Positions 1 to 8,467 are shown, counted from the stretch's first letter. The stretch: DNA of 64,000 nucleotides from Paracoccus gahaiensis (GCF_005048225.1 NZ_SUNI01000005.1:124001-188000), one strand, 5' to 3'. Notes: a model not told the origin generated them from the sequence alone. Program-made: numbers and translations.

Positions 1-739
1 AGCCCGTATGGGCCAGCCAGATCCCCAGATATCCCTTGCCGATGCCCAGCTCGTTGTGCAGCCGCAGAAGCGGGATCAGCGCCACCTGCAGGGGCACGAC
101 CAGAAGGCCCACCACGCAGGCGGTCAGAAGCGCGCGGCCCGGAAACTGCATCCAGGCCAGCGCATAGGCGGCGAAGGCCGCGATCAGGATCGGGATGACG
201 GTCGCGGGGATCGTCACCGTCATCGTGTTCATGAAGGCGCGGCCCAGGCCCCCCGCCGTCAGCACGCGGTTGTAATTGTCGATGGTGAAGCTGGGCGGCG
301 ACAGGGTGGTGGTGAAGATCCGCTCGCCCCGCGTCATCTCGAAGGGCTGGGCCGAGGTCATCTGATAGGTGCCGTCCCCGGCCACGGTGACGTTGACGCC
401 GGGATCGATCTCGACCGTGTCCCCGGGGGCGAACTCGGCGGGGCTGCGGGCGCCGGTGCCCCAGGCCGTCAGCTCCTGCGTGCCCTCCAGCGCGGTGCCC
501 TCGATCACGTAGAGCCCGTCGCGCTCGACCTGGTCGTCGGCGGTGCCGGTGCGGACGAAGCCGGTCTGTTCCGACCCCGAGAAGGACTGCCACCAGCCCG
601 AGGTCGAGATCTGGTCGCGGTCGCGGAACGACGACACGAACAGACCCAGGGTCGGGATCGTCCACAACAGCACCAGCAGGAAGGCAGAGATGTTGACCAC
701 CCAGACCAGCGAGGATTTCTGTCCGGCCATGCCCTCCAT
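1..739 (-). CDS. aglG: Alpha-glucoside ABC transporter inner-membrane permease AglG (3' end outside window)
   Basis: Second permease subunit of a binding-protein-dependent sugar importer of the MalG type. The visible protein starts with a membrane segment (about residues 12-33), continues with SSFRDRDQI and then a periplasmic insert of more than 100 residues before the next membrane helices. That large insert is characteristic of AglG and not of ordinary MalG proteins. The C-terminal part, including the EAA loop, is cut off by the window edge. The ATG overlaps the aglF stop by one base (TGATG), so the two are translationally coupled. Family assignment is by recognition and operon context; the exact substrate (sucrose, maltose, trehalose) cannot be read from sequence. 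Confidence 0.8.
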   Translation of the reverse strand, partial: MEGMAGQKSSLVWVVNISAFLLVLLWTIPTLGLFVSSFRDRDQISTSGWWQSFSGSEQTGFVRTGTADDQVERDGLYVIEGTALEGTQELTAWGTGARSPAEFAPGDTVEIDPGVNVTVAGDGTYQMTSAQPFEMTRGERIFTTTLSPPSFTIDNYNRVLTAGGLGRAFMNTMTVTIPATVIPILIAAFAAYALAWMQFPGRALLTACVVGLLVVPLQVALIPLLRLHNELGIGKGYLGIWLAHTG

Positions 740-1734
740 CAGCGGACCTCCTTGCGTGCGTTGTAAATGTTCCAGACCATGATCGGGGTGACCAGGATCA
801 TCAGGACGATCGCGATGGCCGAGCCGCGCCCGTAATCGGGCGTGCCGCGGAACATCCAGTCATACATCAGGTTGGCCAGCACCTGCGTGCCCCATTGCCC
901 GTTGGTCATGACGAAGACGATGTCAAAGACCTTCAGCACGACGATGGTGATGGTGGTCCAGACGACCGCGATGGTGCCCATGATCTGCGGCACCTTGATC
1001 TTGAAGAAGACCTGCAGGGGACTGGCGCCGTCCAGGATCGCGGCCTCGATCGTTTCCTCGGGGATGCCGCGCAGGGCGGCGGACAGGATGACCATCGCGA
1101 AGCCCGTCTGGATCCAGACCAGCACGATCATCAGCAGCAGGTTGTTCCAGACGGGCAGGGTCAGCCAGATCTGCGGCTCGCCCCCGAATTGCGTGACGAT
1201 CCAGTTCAGCAGGCCGATCTGCGTCTCGCCCGAGGCGCGGTATTCATAGATGAACTTCCAGATGACGCCCGCGCCGACGAAGCTGATCGCCATCGGCATG
1301 AAGATCAGTGACTTGCCGATATTGCCCCATTTGATCCGGTCGGTCAGCTGCGCCGCGATCAGGCCGAAGACGGTGGACAGGGCCGGCACGACCAGCAGCC
1401 ACATCATGTTGTTGACCATGGATTCGCGGAACTTCGCATCGCCCATCAGCCAGATGTAGTTGTCTAGCCCCACGAAGCTGGATCCGTTCGAGTTGAACAG
1501 CGACCGCCAGAAGCTGTCGAGGACCGGATAGACCAGATACATGGACAGAAACAGGATCGCCGGGCCCAGAAACAGCCAGGGCCGGATCTGGCCCGCGCGG
1601 CGGATGTTGTCGCCCGCCTTTGCGCCCCTCGGCGGATAGATCCGGTCCAGAAGCCAGTTCGACCCCCAGAACCACGCCACGCAGCCGAAGACGCCGATCA
1701 CGATCGTGCTGACCGCCAACCACAGCAATTCCAT
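739..1734 (-). CDS. aglF: Alpha-glucoside ABC transporter permease AglF
   Basis: First inner-membrane permease of the alpha-glucoside importer, MalF/UgpA-like, 331 aa. An N-terminal helix (residues 1-30) is followed by a short linker, then a helix starting near PWLFLGPAIL and a bundle of further helices. The cytoplasmic EAA loop that docks the ATPase is visible as AAILDGASPLQVFFKIKVP around residues 230-250. It lies between aglE (61-base gap containing a hairpin) and aglG (one-base overlap). The ATPase and any glucosidase would lie beyond the left edge of the window. Confidence 0.85.
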   Translation of the reverse strand: MELLWLAVSTIVIGVFGCVAWFWGSNWLLDRIYPPRGAKAGDNIRRAGQIRPWLFLGPAILFLSMYLVYPVLDSFWRSLFNSNGSSFVGLDNYIWLMGDAKFRESMVNNMMWLLVVPALSTVFGLIAAQLTDRIKWGNIGKSLIFMPMAISFVGAGVIWKFIYEYRASGETQIGLLNWIVTQFGGEPQIWLTLPVWNNLLLMIVLVWIQTGFAMVILSAALRGIPEETIEAAILDGASPLQVFFKIKVPQIMGTIAVVWTTITIVVLKVFDIVFVMTNGQWGTQVLANLMYDWMFRGTPDYGRGSAIAIVLMILVTPIMVWNIYNARKEVR

Positions 1735-1759
1735 CCCAGTCTCCCCCCTGAAGATAAAG

Positions 1760-1784
1760 GGCGCGGCGGACGGACCGCCGCGCC
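1760..1784 (-). terminator. Intercistronic hairpin between aglE and aglF
   Basis: Perfect 10-bp stem (GGCGCGGCGG pairing with CCGCCGCGCC) with a five-base loop. On the minus strand it is followed by CTTTATCTT, a weak T-tract. Such hairpins after binding-protein genes commonly stabilise the upstream mRNA or act as partial terminators, so that the binding protein is made in excess over the permeases. That role here is inferred from position. Confidence 0.55.
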
Positions 1785-1794
1785 GACAGGCCCC

Positions 1795-3150
1795 TTAGTT
1801 CAGCGAGGCCCAGGTGCCTTGGATGCGATCCGCCACGTCCTGCGCCGGGGCGCCGCCGACGAAATCGATCATCCCGGTCCAGAAGGCGCCCGCACCGATG
1901 GCGCCGGGCATCAGATCCGACCCGTCGAAGCGGAAGACGGTGGCGTCCAGCAGGATCTCTCCCATCCGGCGGACGGTGGGATCGTCATAGGCCTCGACAT
2001 TGGCGCCGCTGAAGGGCGTCACGAAGCCCTGCTGCGCCATCCAGATCTCGTGCGCGGCGGGGGTCTTCAGGAACTCGACGAAGGCCATCGCGGCGGGATT
2101 GTCCGACAGCACGGCGAACATCGTGCCGCCGCCCAGCACCGGCTGGCCCAGATCGCCCGAGGCGGGGGCGGGCATGTAGAAGAAGTCCGCATCCTCGCCC
2201 ACGACCGTGCCTTCGGGGAAGAAGGTCGTGATGAAGCTGGCCTGACGGTGCAGGTAGCAGCCCGGAGGGCTGGCGAACAGACCCGCGGGGCTTTCGCGGA
2301 AATCGGTCGCGCTGACCGAGCCCACGCCGCCCGCCACGAAATCGGGGTTCTTGGCGAACCAGCCGAATTCCTCGATCGCGGCCACGACCTTGGGGTCGTT
2401 GAAGGGCATCGCGTTGGTGGTCCAGGCGTCGTAATCCTCGGGCGTCGAGGTGCGCAGCATCAGATCCTCGACCCAGTCCGTCGCGGGCCAGCCGGTGGCG
2501 CCGCCCGATCCCAGACCGATGCACCACGGCGTCTCGCCCTCTTCGGCGATCTGCTCGGTCAGGGTCTTCAGGTCCTCATAGGTCTCGGGGATCTCGTAGC
2601 CCGCATCCTCGAAGTTCTCGGGCACGTACCAGACCAGAGATTTCACATCGGCCTTGTAGGGGAAGGCATAGAGGGCCTCGGTCCCGTCGGCGCCCGCATA
2701 GGTGCCAAGCGCGGCCCAGCTTTCACCCGCCGCGTAGTTGTCGGTGATCCATTGCGCCGTCTCGTCGCCCAGGGGGCGCAGGAAGCCCCGTTCCGCCAGA
2801 TCGGCGGCCAGGCCCGGCTGCGGAAAGACCGCCATGTCGGGAGGCGATCCCGCCTCGCTGTCGATGACGATCTGCTGCTCGAAGCTGTCCGAGCCGGAAT
2901 AATTCGCCTGCGCGCCCGTCGCCTCGTTGAAATAGGCGATGACCGACTGGAACAGCTCCTGGTCGCCGCCCAGCCAAGGGCCCAGGATGTCGAAGCTTTC
3001 GCCTTCCAGACCCGGATGGGCGGCGGCGAATTCCTCAAGGCTGGCCCAGTTGATGCGGTCGTCGCTGCCGGGTTCGATCACCAGCTGCGCCTGTGCCATG
3101 CCGGTGCCAAGCGCAAGAACGGCGGCGGTCGTGAACAATGTGGTTTTCAA
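1795..3150 (-). CDS. aglE: Alpha-glucoside ABC transporter periplasmic binding protein AglE
   Basis: Extracytoplasmic solute-binding protein of the alpha-glucoside importer, about 451 aa. It begins with a signal peptide (MKTTLFTTAAVLALGTGMAQA) cleaved near residue 21. The mature part has the family-1 binding-protein fold, with stretches such as GPWLGGDQELFQSV and ANYSGSDSFEQQI. The start chosen is TTG at 3150 because GGGAGGAAG lies just upstream and a signal peptide begins there. An in-frame ATG nine codons earlier (3177) has no good ribosome site and would put acidic residues in front of the signal peptide. It is first gene of the operon aglE-aglF-aglG. Confidence 0.85.
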   Translation of the reverse strand: MKTTLFTTAAVLALGTGMAQAQLVIEPGSDDRINWASLEEFAAAHPGLEGESFDILGPWLGGDQELFQSVIAYFNEATGAQANYSGSDSFEQQIVIDSEAGSPPDMAVFPQPGLAADLAERGFLRPLGDETAQWITDNYAAGESWAALGTYAGADGTEALYAFPYKADVKSLVWYVPENFEDAGYEIPETYEDLKTLTEQIAEEGETPWCIGLGSGGATGWPATDWVEDLMLRTSTPEDYDAWTTNAMPFNDPKVVAAIEEFGWFAKNPDFVAGGVGSVSATDFRESPAGLFASPPGCYLHRQASFITTFFPEGTVVGEDADFFYMPAPASGDLGQPVLGGGTMFAVLSDNPAAMAFVEFLKTPAAHEIWMAQQGFVTPFSGANVEAYDDPTVRRMGEILLDATVFRFDGSDLMPGAIGAGAFWTGMIDFVGGAPAQDVADRIQGTWASLN

Positions 3151-3185
3151 GTCTTCCTCCCTGAAAGTCCCGGGCATTCTTGCCC

Positions 3186-3227
3186 GATGTTATCGCCAAC
3201 ATCCGACGGTTCGCGCGAACCTGTCAA
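3186..3227 (-). promoter_or_regulatory. aglE promoter with embedded palindromic operator
   Basis: On the minus strand a perfect -35 TTGACA (3227-3222) is followed 18 bases later by GATGTT (3203-3198) as a possible -10. The spacer contains a perfect 14-bp palindrome, GGTTCGCGCGAACC (3208-3221). A second dyad, GATGTT-6-AACATC (3186-3203), overlaps the -10. A CG-centred palindrome between promoter hexamers is the usual arrangement for a LacI-family repressor, the class that controls agl operons elsewhere. The regulator itself is not in the window. Confidence 0.55.
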
Positions 3228-3234
3228 ATGTTAC

Positions 3235-4293
3235 TTAGTCCCACTCCAGCTCCTTGTAGGCAGCGGTCGCGTTGCGCGCCACCGTCGCAGGATAGGAATT
3301 CCAGAAGGTGCCGTAGGGTTGCAAGGCTTCGGCGATGACCGGAACGGCCTCGGACATGGCAAGGCCCGCTCCGATGGCGTCGCGGGTCTGGGTGGCCAGG
3401 GCGGTCAGGAAATCCTGCTGCGGGTCCACGGCCTCGGGCCATGATGTCGCAGCCGGTCCGTGGCCGGGCACGATCAGCGTCGCCCCGGCGGCGGGGTCGC
3501 CCGCCATCCACTCCAACCAGCCTTGCAGCGATCCGTCGATCACCGGAGTCAGGTCGCGAAAGATCAGGTCGCCGGTGAACAGCACCCCCGTGGCGCTGTC
3601 TCTCACGGTCAGGTCGCTGTCGGTATGGGCGGCGGGCCAGGCCCGCAGGTCCAGATGTCGGTCGCCCAGATCGATCCGGTCGCGGTCCTCGACCAGCCGG
3701 TCGGGCAGGGCGATCCGCGTGCCGATCCATTCGGGCGCGGGATAGAGGTCCTGCAGGCTGTGCAGATAGCTGCCCGCGCGGGCCTGCAGGGACTGGGGCA
3801 GGGCGTGATGGGCGGTGATCTCGGCCCCCGCCTCGGCCATGACTTCGGCGCCCAGCACGTGGTCGGGATGCATGTGCGTCAGGACCAGGTGGCGGATCGG
3901 CAGGTCGGTCAGCCGCCGGATCGCGACATGCATCGCCTGCCCCTCGGCGCGGGACACGCCGGCGTCGATCACCGCCACGCCCTCCTGCCCGATCACCACG
4001 CCCAGATTGGCGATGCGGCCATCCGCCGTCTCCTCCATCTGCCGCGAGGTGCCGAAATGGGCGAAGACGCCCGGCGCCAGTTCCTGCAGATCGGCGGCGG
4101 GCAGGTCGGCATTGGCACGACAGTCAGACGTGCCGCCGGTCAGATCGGGGCGGTCGGCCAGCCAGTCCGACACGATTCGGTCTGCCTGTGACCGGCACCC
4201 GGCCAGGTCCCCGGCATCCCCTGCCGGCAGCAGGATCTGCCCGCACTCGGCGCCCGACACGGCCAGGCAGGCACTCAGGATCAGGTGAAACAT
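3235..4293 (-). CDS. Quinoprotein relay system zinc metallohydrolase 2 (MBL fold)
   Basis: Metallo-beta-lactamase-fold hydrolase of 352 aa with an N-terminal export signal (MFHLILSACLAVSGAEC). The metal site HxHxDH is present as HMHPDH (H140, H142, D144, H145), with further ligands expected at TAHH and PGHG. Members of this family sit beside PQQ biosynthesis genes and quinoprotein dehydrogenases. Their catalytic role is not established, but they are thought to act with the periplasmic quinoprotein electron relay. It is divergent from pqqA across 147 bases that should hold both promoters. Assignment by domain and neighbourhood. Confidence 0.8.
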   Translation of the reverse strand: MFHLILSACLAVSGAECGQILLPAGDAGDLAGCRSQADRIVSDWLADRPDLTGGTSDCRANADLPAADLQELAPGVFAHFGTSRQMEETADGRIANLGVVIGQEGVAVIDAGVSRAEGQAMHVAIRRLTDLPIRHLVLTHMHPDHVLGAEVMAEAGAEITAHHALPQSLQARAGSYLHSLQDLYPAPEWIGTRIALPDRLVEDRDRIDLGDRHLDLRAWPAAHTDSDLTVRDSATGVLFTGDLIFRDLTPVIDGSLQGWLEWMAGDPAAGATLIVPGHGPAATSWPEAVDPQQDFLTALATQTRDAIGAGLAMSEAVPVIAEALQPYGTFWNSYPATVARNATAAYKELEWD

Positions 4294-4359
4294 CGCGCCT
4301 TTTACCTTTTTCCCTGCATTTGATCACGAAATGGTCAGGAACATACGACCTAGGTCCTG

Positions 4360-4387
4360 TTGATTCATCCTGCCCCTGAACTACATT
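4360..4387 (+). promoter_or_regulatory. Candidate pqqA promoter
   Basis: TTGATT (4360-4365) and TACATT (4382-4387) are separated by 16 bases, giving an RNA leader of roughly 45 bases before pqqA. Both hexamers match the sigma-70 consensus at four of six positions. A strong ribosome site, AGGAGGA, lies at 4428-4434. Promoters in such GC-rich DNA are hard to call by eye. Confidence 0.35.
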
Positions 4388-4440
4388 TGAATCCAGTCGC
4401 CTTCTTGCGCGGCAGTATTGGCATGTAGGAGGAGCACAGC

Positions 4441-4533
4441 ATGGCCTGGACCAAACCGATCCTGACGGAAATTGCCTGCGGCATGGAAATCAACATGTAC
4501 GCACCGGCCGAGGACGAACCCGTCCTGTTCTGA
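4441..4533 (+). CDS. pqqA: PQQ precursor peptide PqqA
   Basis: Thirty-residue ribosomal peptide from which pyrroloquinoline quinone is built. The conserved glutamate and tyrosine whose side chains are fused are E16 and Y20 in the segment MEINMY, with the family spacing ExxxY. A strong Shine-Dalgarno (AGGAGGA) lies seven bases upstream. The gene is too short to be found by length alone but is unmistakable from the motif and from pqqB following it. A terminator-like hairpin separates it from pqqB, so the peptide can be made in excess over the enzymes. Confidence 0.97.
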   Translation: MAWTKPILTEIACGMEINMYAPAEDEPVLF

Positions 4534-4556
4534 GCCTTTCATCAAGGCAAGAATGT

Positions 4557-4593
4557 GGCCCCGTCCGATTCGTTCGGTCGGGGCCTCTTTTTT
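4557..4593 (+). terminator. Terminator/attenuator between pqqA and pqqB
   Basis: Twelve-base stem (GGCCCCGTCCGA pairing with TCGGTCGGGGCC, one T-T mismatch) with loop TTCGT, followed by TCTTTTTT. This is a canonical rho-independent terminator, only 14 bases before the pqqB ATG. Partial read-through would give much more pqqA than pqqBCDE transcript, as reported for other pqq operons. Confidence 0.85.
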
Positions 4594-4606
4594 CAAGGCA
4601 CACCCC

Positions 4607-5488
4607 ATGCAGATCATCATCCTGGGCGCCGCCGCCGGCGGCGGCCTGCCCCAATGGAACTGCGGCTGCGACAATTGCGATGCGGCGCGTGCGGGGCGGA
4701 TCCCGTCACTGACGCAAAGCTCGATCGCGGTCAGCGCCGACGGGCAGGACTGGGCGATCCTGAACGCCTCGCCCGACATCCGTGCGCAACTGGCCGCGAC
4801 CCCCGCGTTGCATCCGACCGGGCCGCGCCAGATGCCCCTGCGGGCCGTGCTGGTCACCAATGGCGACATCGACCATGTGGCGGGCCTGCTGACGCTGCGT
4901 GAAAGCCAGCCCTTCGATCTGTACGCGACGGCGGCGATCCACGACGCGCTGGCGGCCAACCCCATGATGCGGGCGGTGAACCCGGACTTCGTGCCGCGCC
5001 GCACGGTCGCGCTGGACCAGACGGCCGAGCTGACCCCTGGCCTGACCGCGACGCTGTTCGCGGTGCCGGGCAAGGTGCCCCTGTACCAGGAGGGCGAGGT
5101 GGTCGAGACCGGGTTGATGGGCGAGACGACCGTGGGGGTCGAACTGCGCGCAGGCGACCGGCGGGCCCTCTACATCCCCGGCTGCGCGGACCTGCCCGAC
5201 GGGCTGCGGGACCGGATCGAGGGCGCTGACGCGCTGTTCTTCGACGGCACCCTGTGGCAGGATGACGAGATGATCCGCATGGGGCTGGGCCGCAAGACCG
5301 GACGCCGCATGGGGCACATGGCCGCGACGGACACGATGCCCGCCTTGGCCCAAACGACCATCGGACGGCGTATCTTCGTCCACATAAACAACTCGAACCC
5401 GCTGACCGATCCCGACAGCCCCGAGGCGGCAGAGGCCGCCGGGCAGGGCTGGCAGATCGGCCGCGACGGCATGGAGATCAGCTTGTGA
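4607..5488 (+). CDS. pqqB: PQQ biosynthesis protein PqqB
   Basis: Metallo-beta-lactamase-fold protein of 293 aa, needed for efficient PQQ synthesis and proposed to hydroxylate the tyrosine of the precursor. It begins MQIIILGAAAGGGLPQWNC, a family signature, followed by NCGCDNCDAAR with the expected zinc-binding cysteines. The ATG at 4607 matches the family N-terminus; an upstream in-frame ATG at 4472 lies inside pqqA and would run through the terminator. Its stop overlaps the pqqC start (GTGA). Confidence 0.95.
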   Translation: MQIIILGAAAGGGLPQWNCGCDNCDAARAGRIPSLTQSSIAVSADGQDWAILNASPDIRAQLAATPALHPTGPRQMPLRAVLVTNGDIDHVAGLLTLRESQPFDLYATAAIHDALAANPMMRAVNPDFVPRRTVALDQTAELTPGLTATLFAVPGKVPLYQEGEVVETGLMGETTVGVELRAGDRRALYIPGCADLPDGLRDRIEGADALFFDGTLWQDDEMIRMGLGRKTGRRMGHMAATDTMPALAQTTIGRRIFVHINNSNPLTDPDSPEAAEAAGQGWQIGRDGMEISL

Positions 5489-6237
5489 AGGATATCCAGG
5501 ACACGGCGCAATCGCCCGAGGATTTCGAGGCCCGGCTGCGGGCCATCGGGGCCGCGCGCTATCACGACCGCCACCCGTTCCACGCCCGCCTGCATGGCGG
5601 CGACTGCACCCCCGACGAGGTGCGTGCCTGGGTCATCAATCGCTGGATGTACCAGTCGCGCATCCCGATGAAGGATGCGGCCTTCATGTCCCGGGTGACC
5701 GATCCCGACCTGCGCCGCGCCTGGCGCAAGCGGATCGAGGATCATGACGGCGGCCCGACCGAGGGCGGCGGCATCCGCCGCTGGCTGGCGCTGGCGCAGG
5801 CCGTGGGGCTGGACCCCGATTATGTCGCCAGTGGCGTGGGCATCATGCCCGCCACGCGCTTTGCCGTGGACGCCTATGTGCGTTTCGTCCGCGACATGCC
5901 CCTGCTGGACGCCGTGGCCGCCAGCCTGACCGAACTGTTCGCGCCCCGGATCCATGCGCAGCGGATCGAGGGTCTGCTGCAGCATTATGATTTCGCCGAC
6001 GACAGCAGCCTGTCCTATTTCAGGAAGCGCCTGACCGAGGCGCCCGAGGATGTGAAATTCGGCCTCAACTATGTCCTGACGCAGGCGGATACGCTGGAAA
6101 AGCAGGACGCGGCGGCGGCGGCGCTGACCTTCAAGACGGATGTGCTCTGGGCGCAGCTGGATGCGCTGTGGCACGGCTATGTCGAGGGGAACATTCCTCC
6201 CGGCGCCTGGCAGCCGGGCGAGGGGATGGCCCCATGA
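5485..6237 (+). CDS. pqqC: Pyrroloquinoline-quinone synthase PqqC
   Basis: Cofactor-free oxidase of 250 aa that closes the ring and oxidises the intermediate to PQQ in the last biosynthetic step. Family signatures include YHDRHPFHARLHGG near residue 25 and NRWMYQSRIPMKDAAF near residue 52. The start is GTG at 5485, overlapping the pqqB stop by four bases. The end overlaps pqqD by four bases (ATGA). Length is normal for the family. Confidence 0.96.
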   Translation: MKDIQDTAQSPEDFEARLRAIGAARYHDRHPFHARLHGGDCTPDEVRAWVINRWMYQSRIPMKDAAFMSRVTDPDLRRAWRKRIEDHDGGPTEGGGIRRWLALAQAVGLDPDYVASGVGIMPATRFAVDAYVRFVRDMPLLDAVAASLTELFAPRIHAQRIEGLLQHYDFADDSSLSYFRKRLTEAPEDVKFGLNYVLTQADTLEKQDAAAAALTFKTDVLWAQLDALWHGYVEGNIPPGAWQPGEGMAP

Positions 6238-6527
6238 CCCCGCTGATCGAACTGCATGACGTGCCCTATCTGCCGCGCGGCGTGCGGCTGCAGAGCGACC
6301 GGGTGCGCGGCATCCGCGTGCTGCAGGCGCCCGAGCGCGCGATGCAGCTGGACCAGATCGGCGAGGCGATCCTGTCGGAACTGGACGGCACCCGCAGCAT
6401 GGACAGCATCGTGGGCGACCTCGCCGCCCGCTACAAGGCGCCGCCCGAGCAGATTGCCGGCGATGTGCGCGATTTCCTGACCGGGCTGATCGAACGGCGC
6501 ATGGTCTTTCTGAAGGACGCCTCATGA
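6234..6527 (+). CDS. pqqD: PqqA-binding chaperone PqqD
   Basis: Small peptide chaperone (97 aa) that binds PqqA and presents it to the radical SAM enzyme PqqE. Visible family features are PYLPRGVRLQSDRVRG at the N-terminus and the winged-helix core with LDGTRSMDSIVGDLAARY. It overlaps pqqC and pqqE by four bases each, so B-C-D-E are all translationally coupled. The ATG at 6234 is chosen over an in-frame upstream start because it gives the family length and the ATGA overlap. Confidence 0.94.
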   Translation: MTPLIELHDVPYLPRGVRLQSDRVRGIRVLQAPERAMQLDQIGEAILSELDGTRSMDSIVGDLAARYKAPPEQIAGDVRDFLTGLIERRMVFLKDAS

Positions 6528-7663
6528 AGGACGACCAGCAGCATCAGCCGCGCGATCTGGACGGCAACCCCGTCACCCCGGGCCTGCCCATGGCCATGCT
6601 GGCCGAGGTCACGCATCGCTGCCCGCTGGCCTGCCCCTATTGCTCGAACCCGGTCGAACTGGTCCGCGCCGCGTCCGAGATCAGCGCCGACGACTGGGGC
6701 CGGGTCTTCCGGCAGGCCGCCGATCTGGGCGTGCTGCAGGTCCATGTCTCGGGCGGGGAACCGGGCGTGCGCAAGGATCTGGCGCAGATCGTGGCACATG
6801 CGCGGGATGCGGGCCTCTATGTGAACCTGATCACCTCGGGGATCGGCATCACCCGCGACCGGCTGATCGAGCTGGACCAGGCGGGCGTCGATCATGTGCA
6901 GCTGTCCCTGCAGGGCATCCGCCCCGACATGGCCGACCGCATCAGCGGGCATCCGGGATCCTGGGACAAGAAGATGGCCTTCAGTGATTGGGTCACCGAG
7001 ATCGGCTTTCCCCTGACCATCAACGCGGTCGTCCATCACCAGAACATGGACCGCCTGCCCGACATGATCGACCTGGCCGAACGTCTTGGCGCGCGGCGGA
7101 TCGAGGTGGCGACGGTGCAGTTCCACGGATGGGCCGACCTGAACCGCAAGGCGCTGATGCCCACGCGCGAGCAGGCGGCCTTCGCCCGGCAGGTGGTGAA
7201 CGAGGCCCGGCTGCGGCTGCGCGGGCGGCTGGTCATCGACTACGTCCCCGCCGACCATCATGCGATCTATCCCAAGGCCTGCATGGGGGGCTGGGGCTCG
7301 ACCGGGCTGAATGTCGGCCCGGACGGGACCGTGCTGCCCTGCCATGCCGCGCAATCCATCGACTGGATGCGGTTCGAGAACGTGCAGGAGCGGTCGCTCT
7401 CCGACATCTGGCACCTCTCGGACAGCTTCAACGCCTTTAGGGGCACCGCCTGGATGCCCGAGCCCTGCCAGAGCTGCGAGCGCAAGACCGTCGATTTCGG
7501 CGGCTGCCGCTGCCAGGCGATGGCGCTGGCGGGTGACGCGCGGGCGACCGATCCGGTCTGTTCGAAATCTCCGCTGCATGCGGGTGTCGTGGCGAGGGCC
7601 GAGGAGGATGCGGGCGCCACGACAGCCGAGCTGATCTATCGGAGGATGAAAAAGGGAGGATAA
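6524..7663 (+). CDS. pqqE: PqqA peptide cyclase PqqE (radical SAM)
   Basis: Radical S-adenosylmethionine enzyme of 379 aa that forms the carbon-carbon bond between Glu and Tyr of PqqA. The 4Fe-4S-binding CxxxCxxC motif is C33-C37-C40 (CPLACPYC). The C-terminal SPASM region with auxiliary cluster cysteines shows as CMGGWG, LPCHAAQ, CQSCERKTVDFGGCRCQ. Last of the five pqq genes; the next gene starts three bases after its stop. Confidence 0.96.
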   Translation: MKDDQQHQPRDLDGNPVTPGLPMAMLAEVTHRCPLACPYCSNPVELVRAASEISADDWGRVFRQAADLGVLQVHVSGGEPGVRKDLAQIVAHARDAGLYVNLITSGIGITRDRLIELDQAGVDHVQLSLQGIRPDMADRISGHPGSWDKKMAFSDWVTEIGFPLTINAVVHHQNMDRLPDMIDLAERLGARRIEVATVQFHGWADLNRKALMPTREQAAFARQVVNEARLRLRGRLVIDYVPADHHAIYPKACMGGWGSTGLNVGPDGTVLPCHAAQSIDWMRFENVQERSLSDIWHLSDSFNAFRGTAWMPEPCQSCERKTVDFGGCRCQAMALAGDARATDPVCSKSPLHAGVVARAEEDAGATTAELIYRRMKKGG

Positions 7664-7666
7664 GTG

Positions 7667-8467
7667 ATGAAGCTGTGGCTGACCCTCGGCGCGGTCCTGC
7701 TGGCCGCGCCGGCCTTCGCGCAGGACAACGCGCTGCAACCCTCGCCGATCTGGGAGGATCTGCGATCCTCGATCATCGGCGTGGATGTCGATCCGCCGCT
7801 GGATGCCGTCGCGCTGGATCTGGAGGCGCCACCGCGCGCCCATGACGCGGCCATCGTGCCCGTGCGCCTGACGCAAGGCGCCGAAGCCCCGCCGCTGGAG
7901 GCCCTGACTTTGGTGGTCGACGGCAACCCCGCCCCGGTGGCCGCCGAATACGCCTTCGGTCCGGCGCTGATGCCTTTGGATTTCGAGGTCCGGCTGCGCG
8001 TCGACAGCTATTCCGATGTCCGCGCCATTGCCACGCAGGCGGATGGCACGCAGATCATGGCGGGCCGCTTCGTCAAGGCGGCGGGCGGCTGTTCGGCCCC
8101 TGCGGGCAAGGACATGGCCTCGGTCCGGGCGTCGATGGGGGAAATGCGCTGGCGCAGCGCTGCTGACGGACAGGACGGGCGTGCGACGGGCACCCTGATG
8201 ATCCGCCATCCCAACTTTTCCGGCCTGCAGCGCGACCAAGTGACGCTGCTGAACATCCCCGCCCATTTCATCGACCGGCTGGAGGTGCGTCAGGGCGAGG
8301 ATCTGCTGTTTAGCATGTCGGCCGGGATCTCGGTCAGCGAGGATCCGGTGTTCCGCTTTCAGTATCATCCGAACGGCCAGCCGGTCTCGGTCCATGTCGA
8401 GGACACCGATGGCAATGTCTGGGACGAGATCTTTCCCGTGGAGCGTGTGGAGGTCAACAAAAGCTAA
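7667..8467 (+). CDS. Quinoprotein dehydrogenase-associated SoxYZ-like carrier protein
   Basis: Exported protein of 266 aa with a clear signal peptide (MKLWLTLGAVLLAAPAFAQ). It looks like a fusion of SoxY-like and SoxZ-like carrier domains. The segment AAGGCSAP carries a single cysteine (C142) in the position of the SoxY swinging-arm cysteine. Such proteins occur beside PQQ dehydrogenases, together with the MBL hydrolase also present here. Their cargo is unknown. The ATG at 7667 has GGAGG seven bases upstream; a GTG three bases earlier is less likely. It directly follows pqqE and is probably in the same transcript. Confidence 0.85.
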   Translation: MKLWLTLGAVLLAAPAFAQDNALQPSPIWEDLRSSIIGVDVDPPLDAVALDLEAPPRAHDAAIVPVRLTQGAEAPPLEALTLVVDGNPAPVAAEYAFGPALMPLDFEVRLRVDSYSDVRAIATQADGTQIMAGRFVKAAGGCSAPAGKDMASVRASMGEMRWRSAADGQDGRATGTLMIRHPNFSGLQRDQVTLLNIPAHFIDRLEVRQGEDLLFSMSAGISVSEDPVFRFQYHPNGQPVSVHVEDTDGNVWDEIFPVERVEVNKS

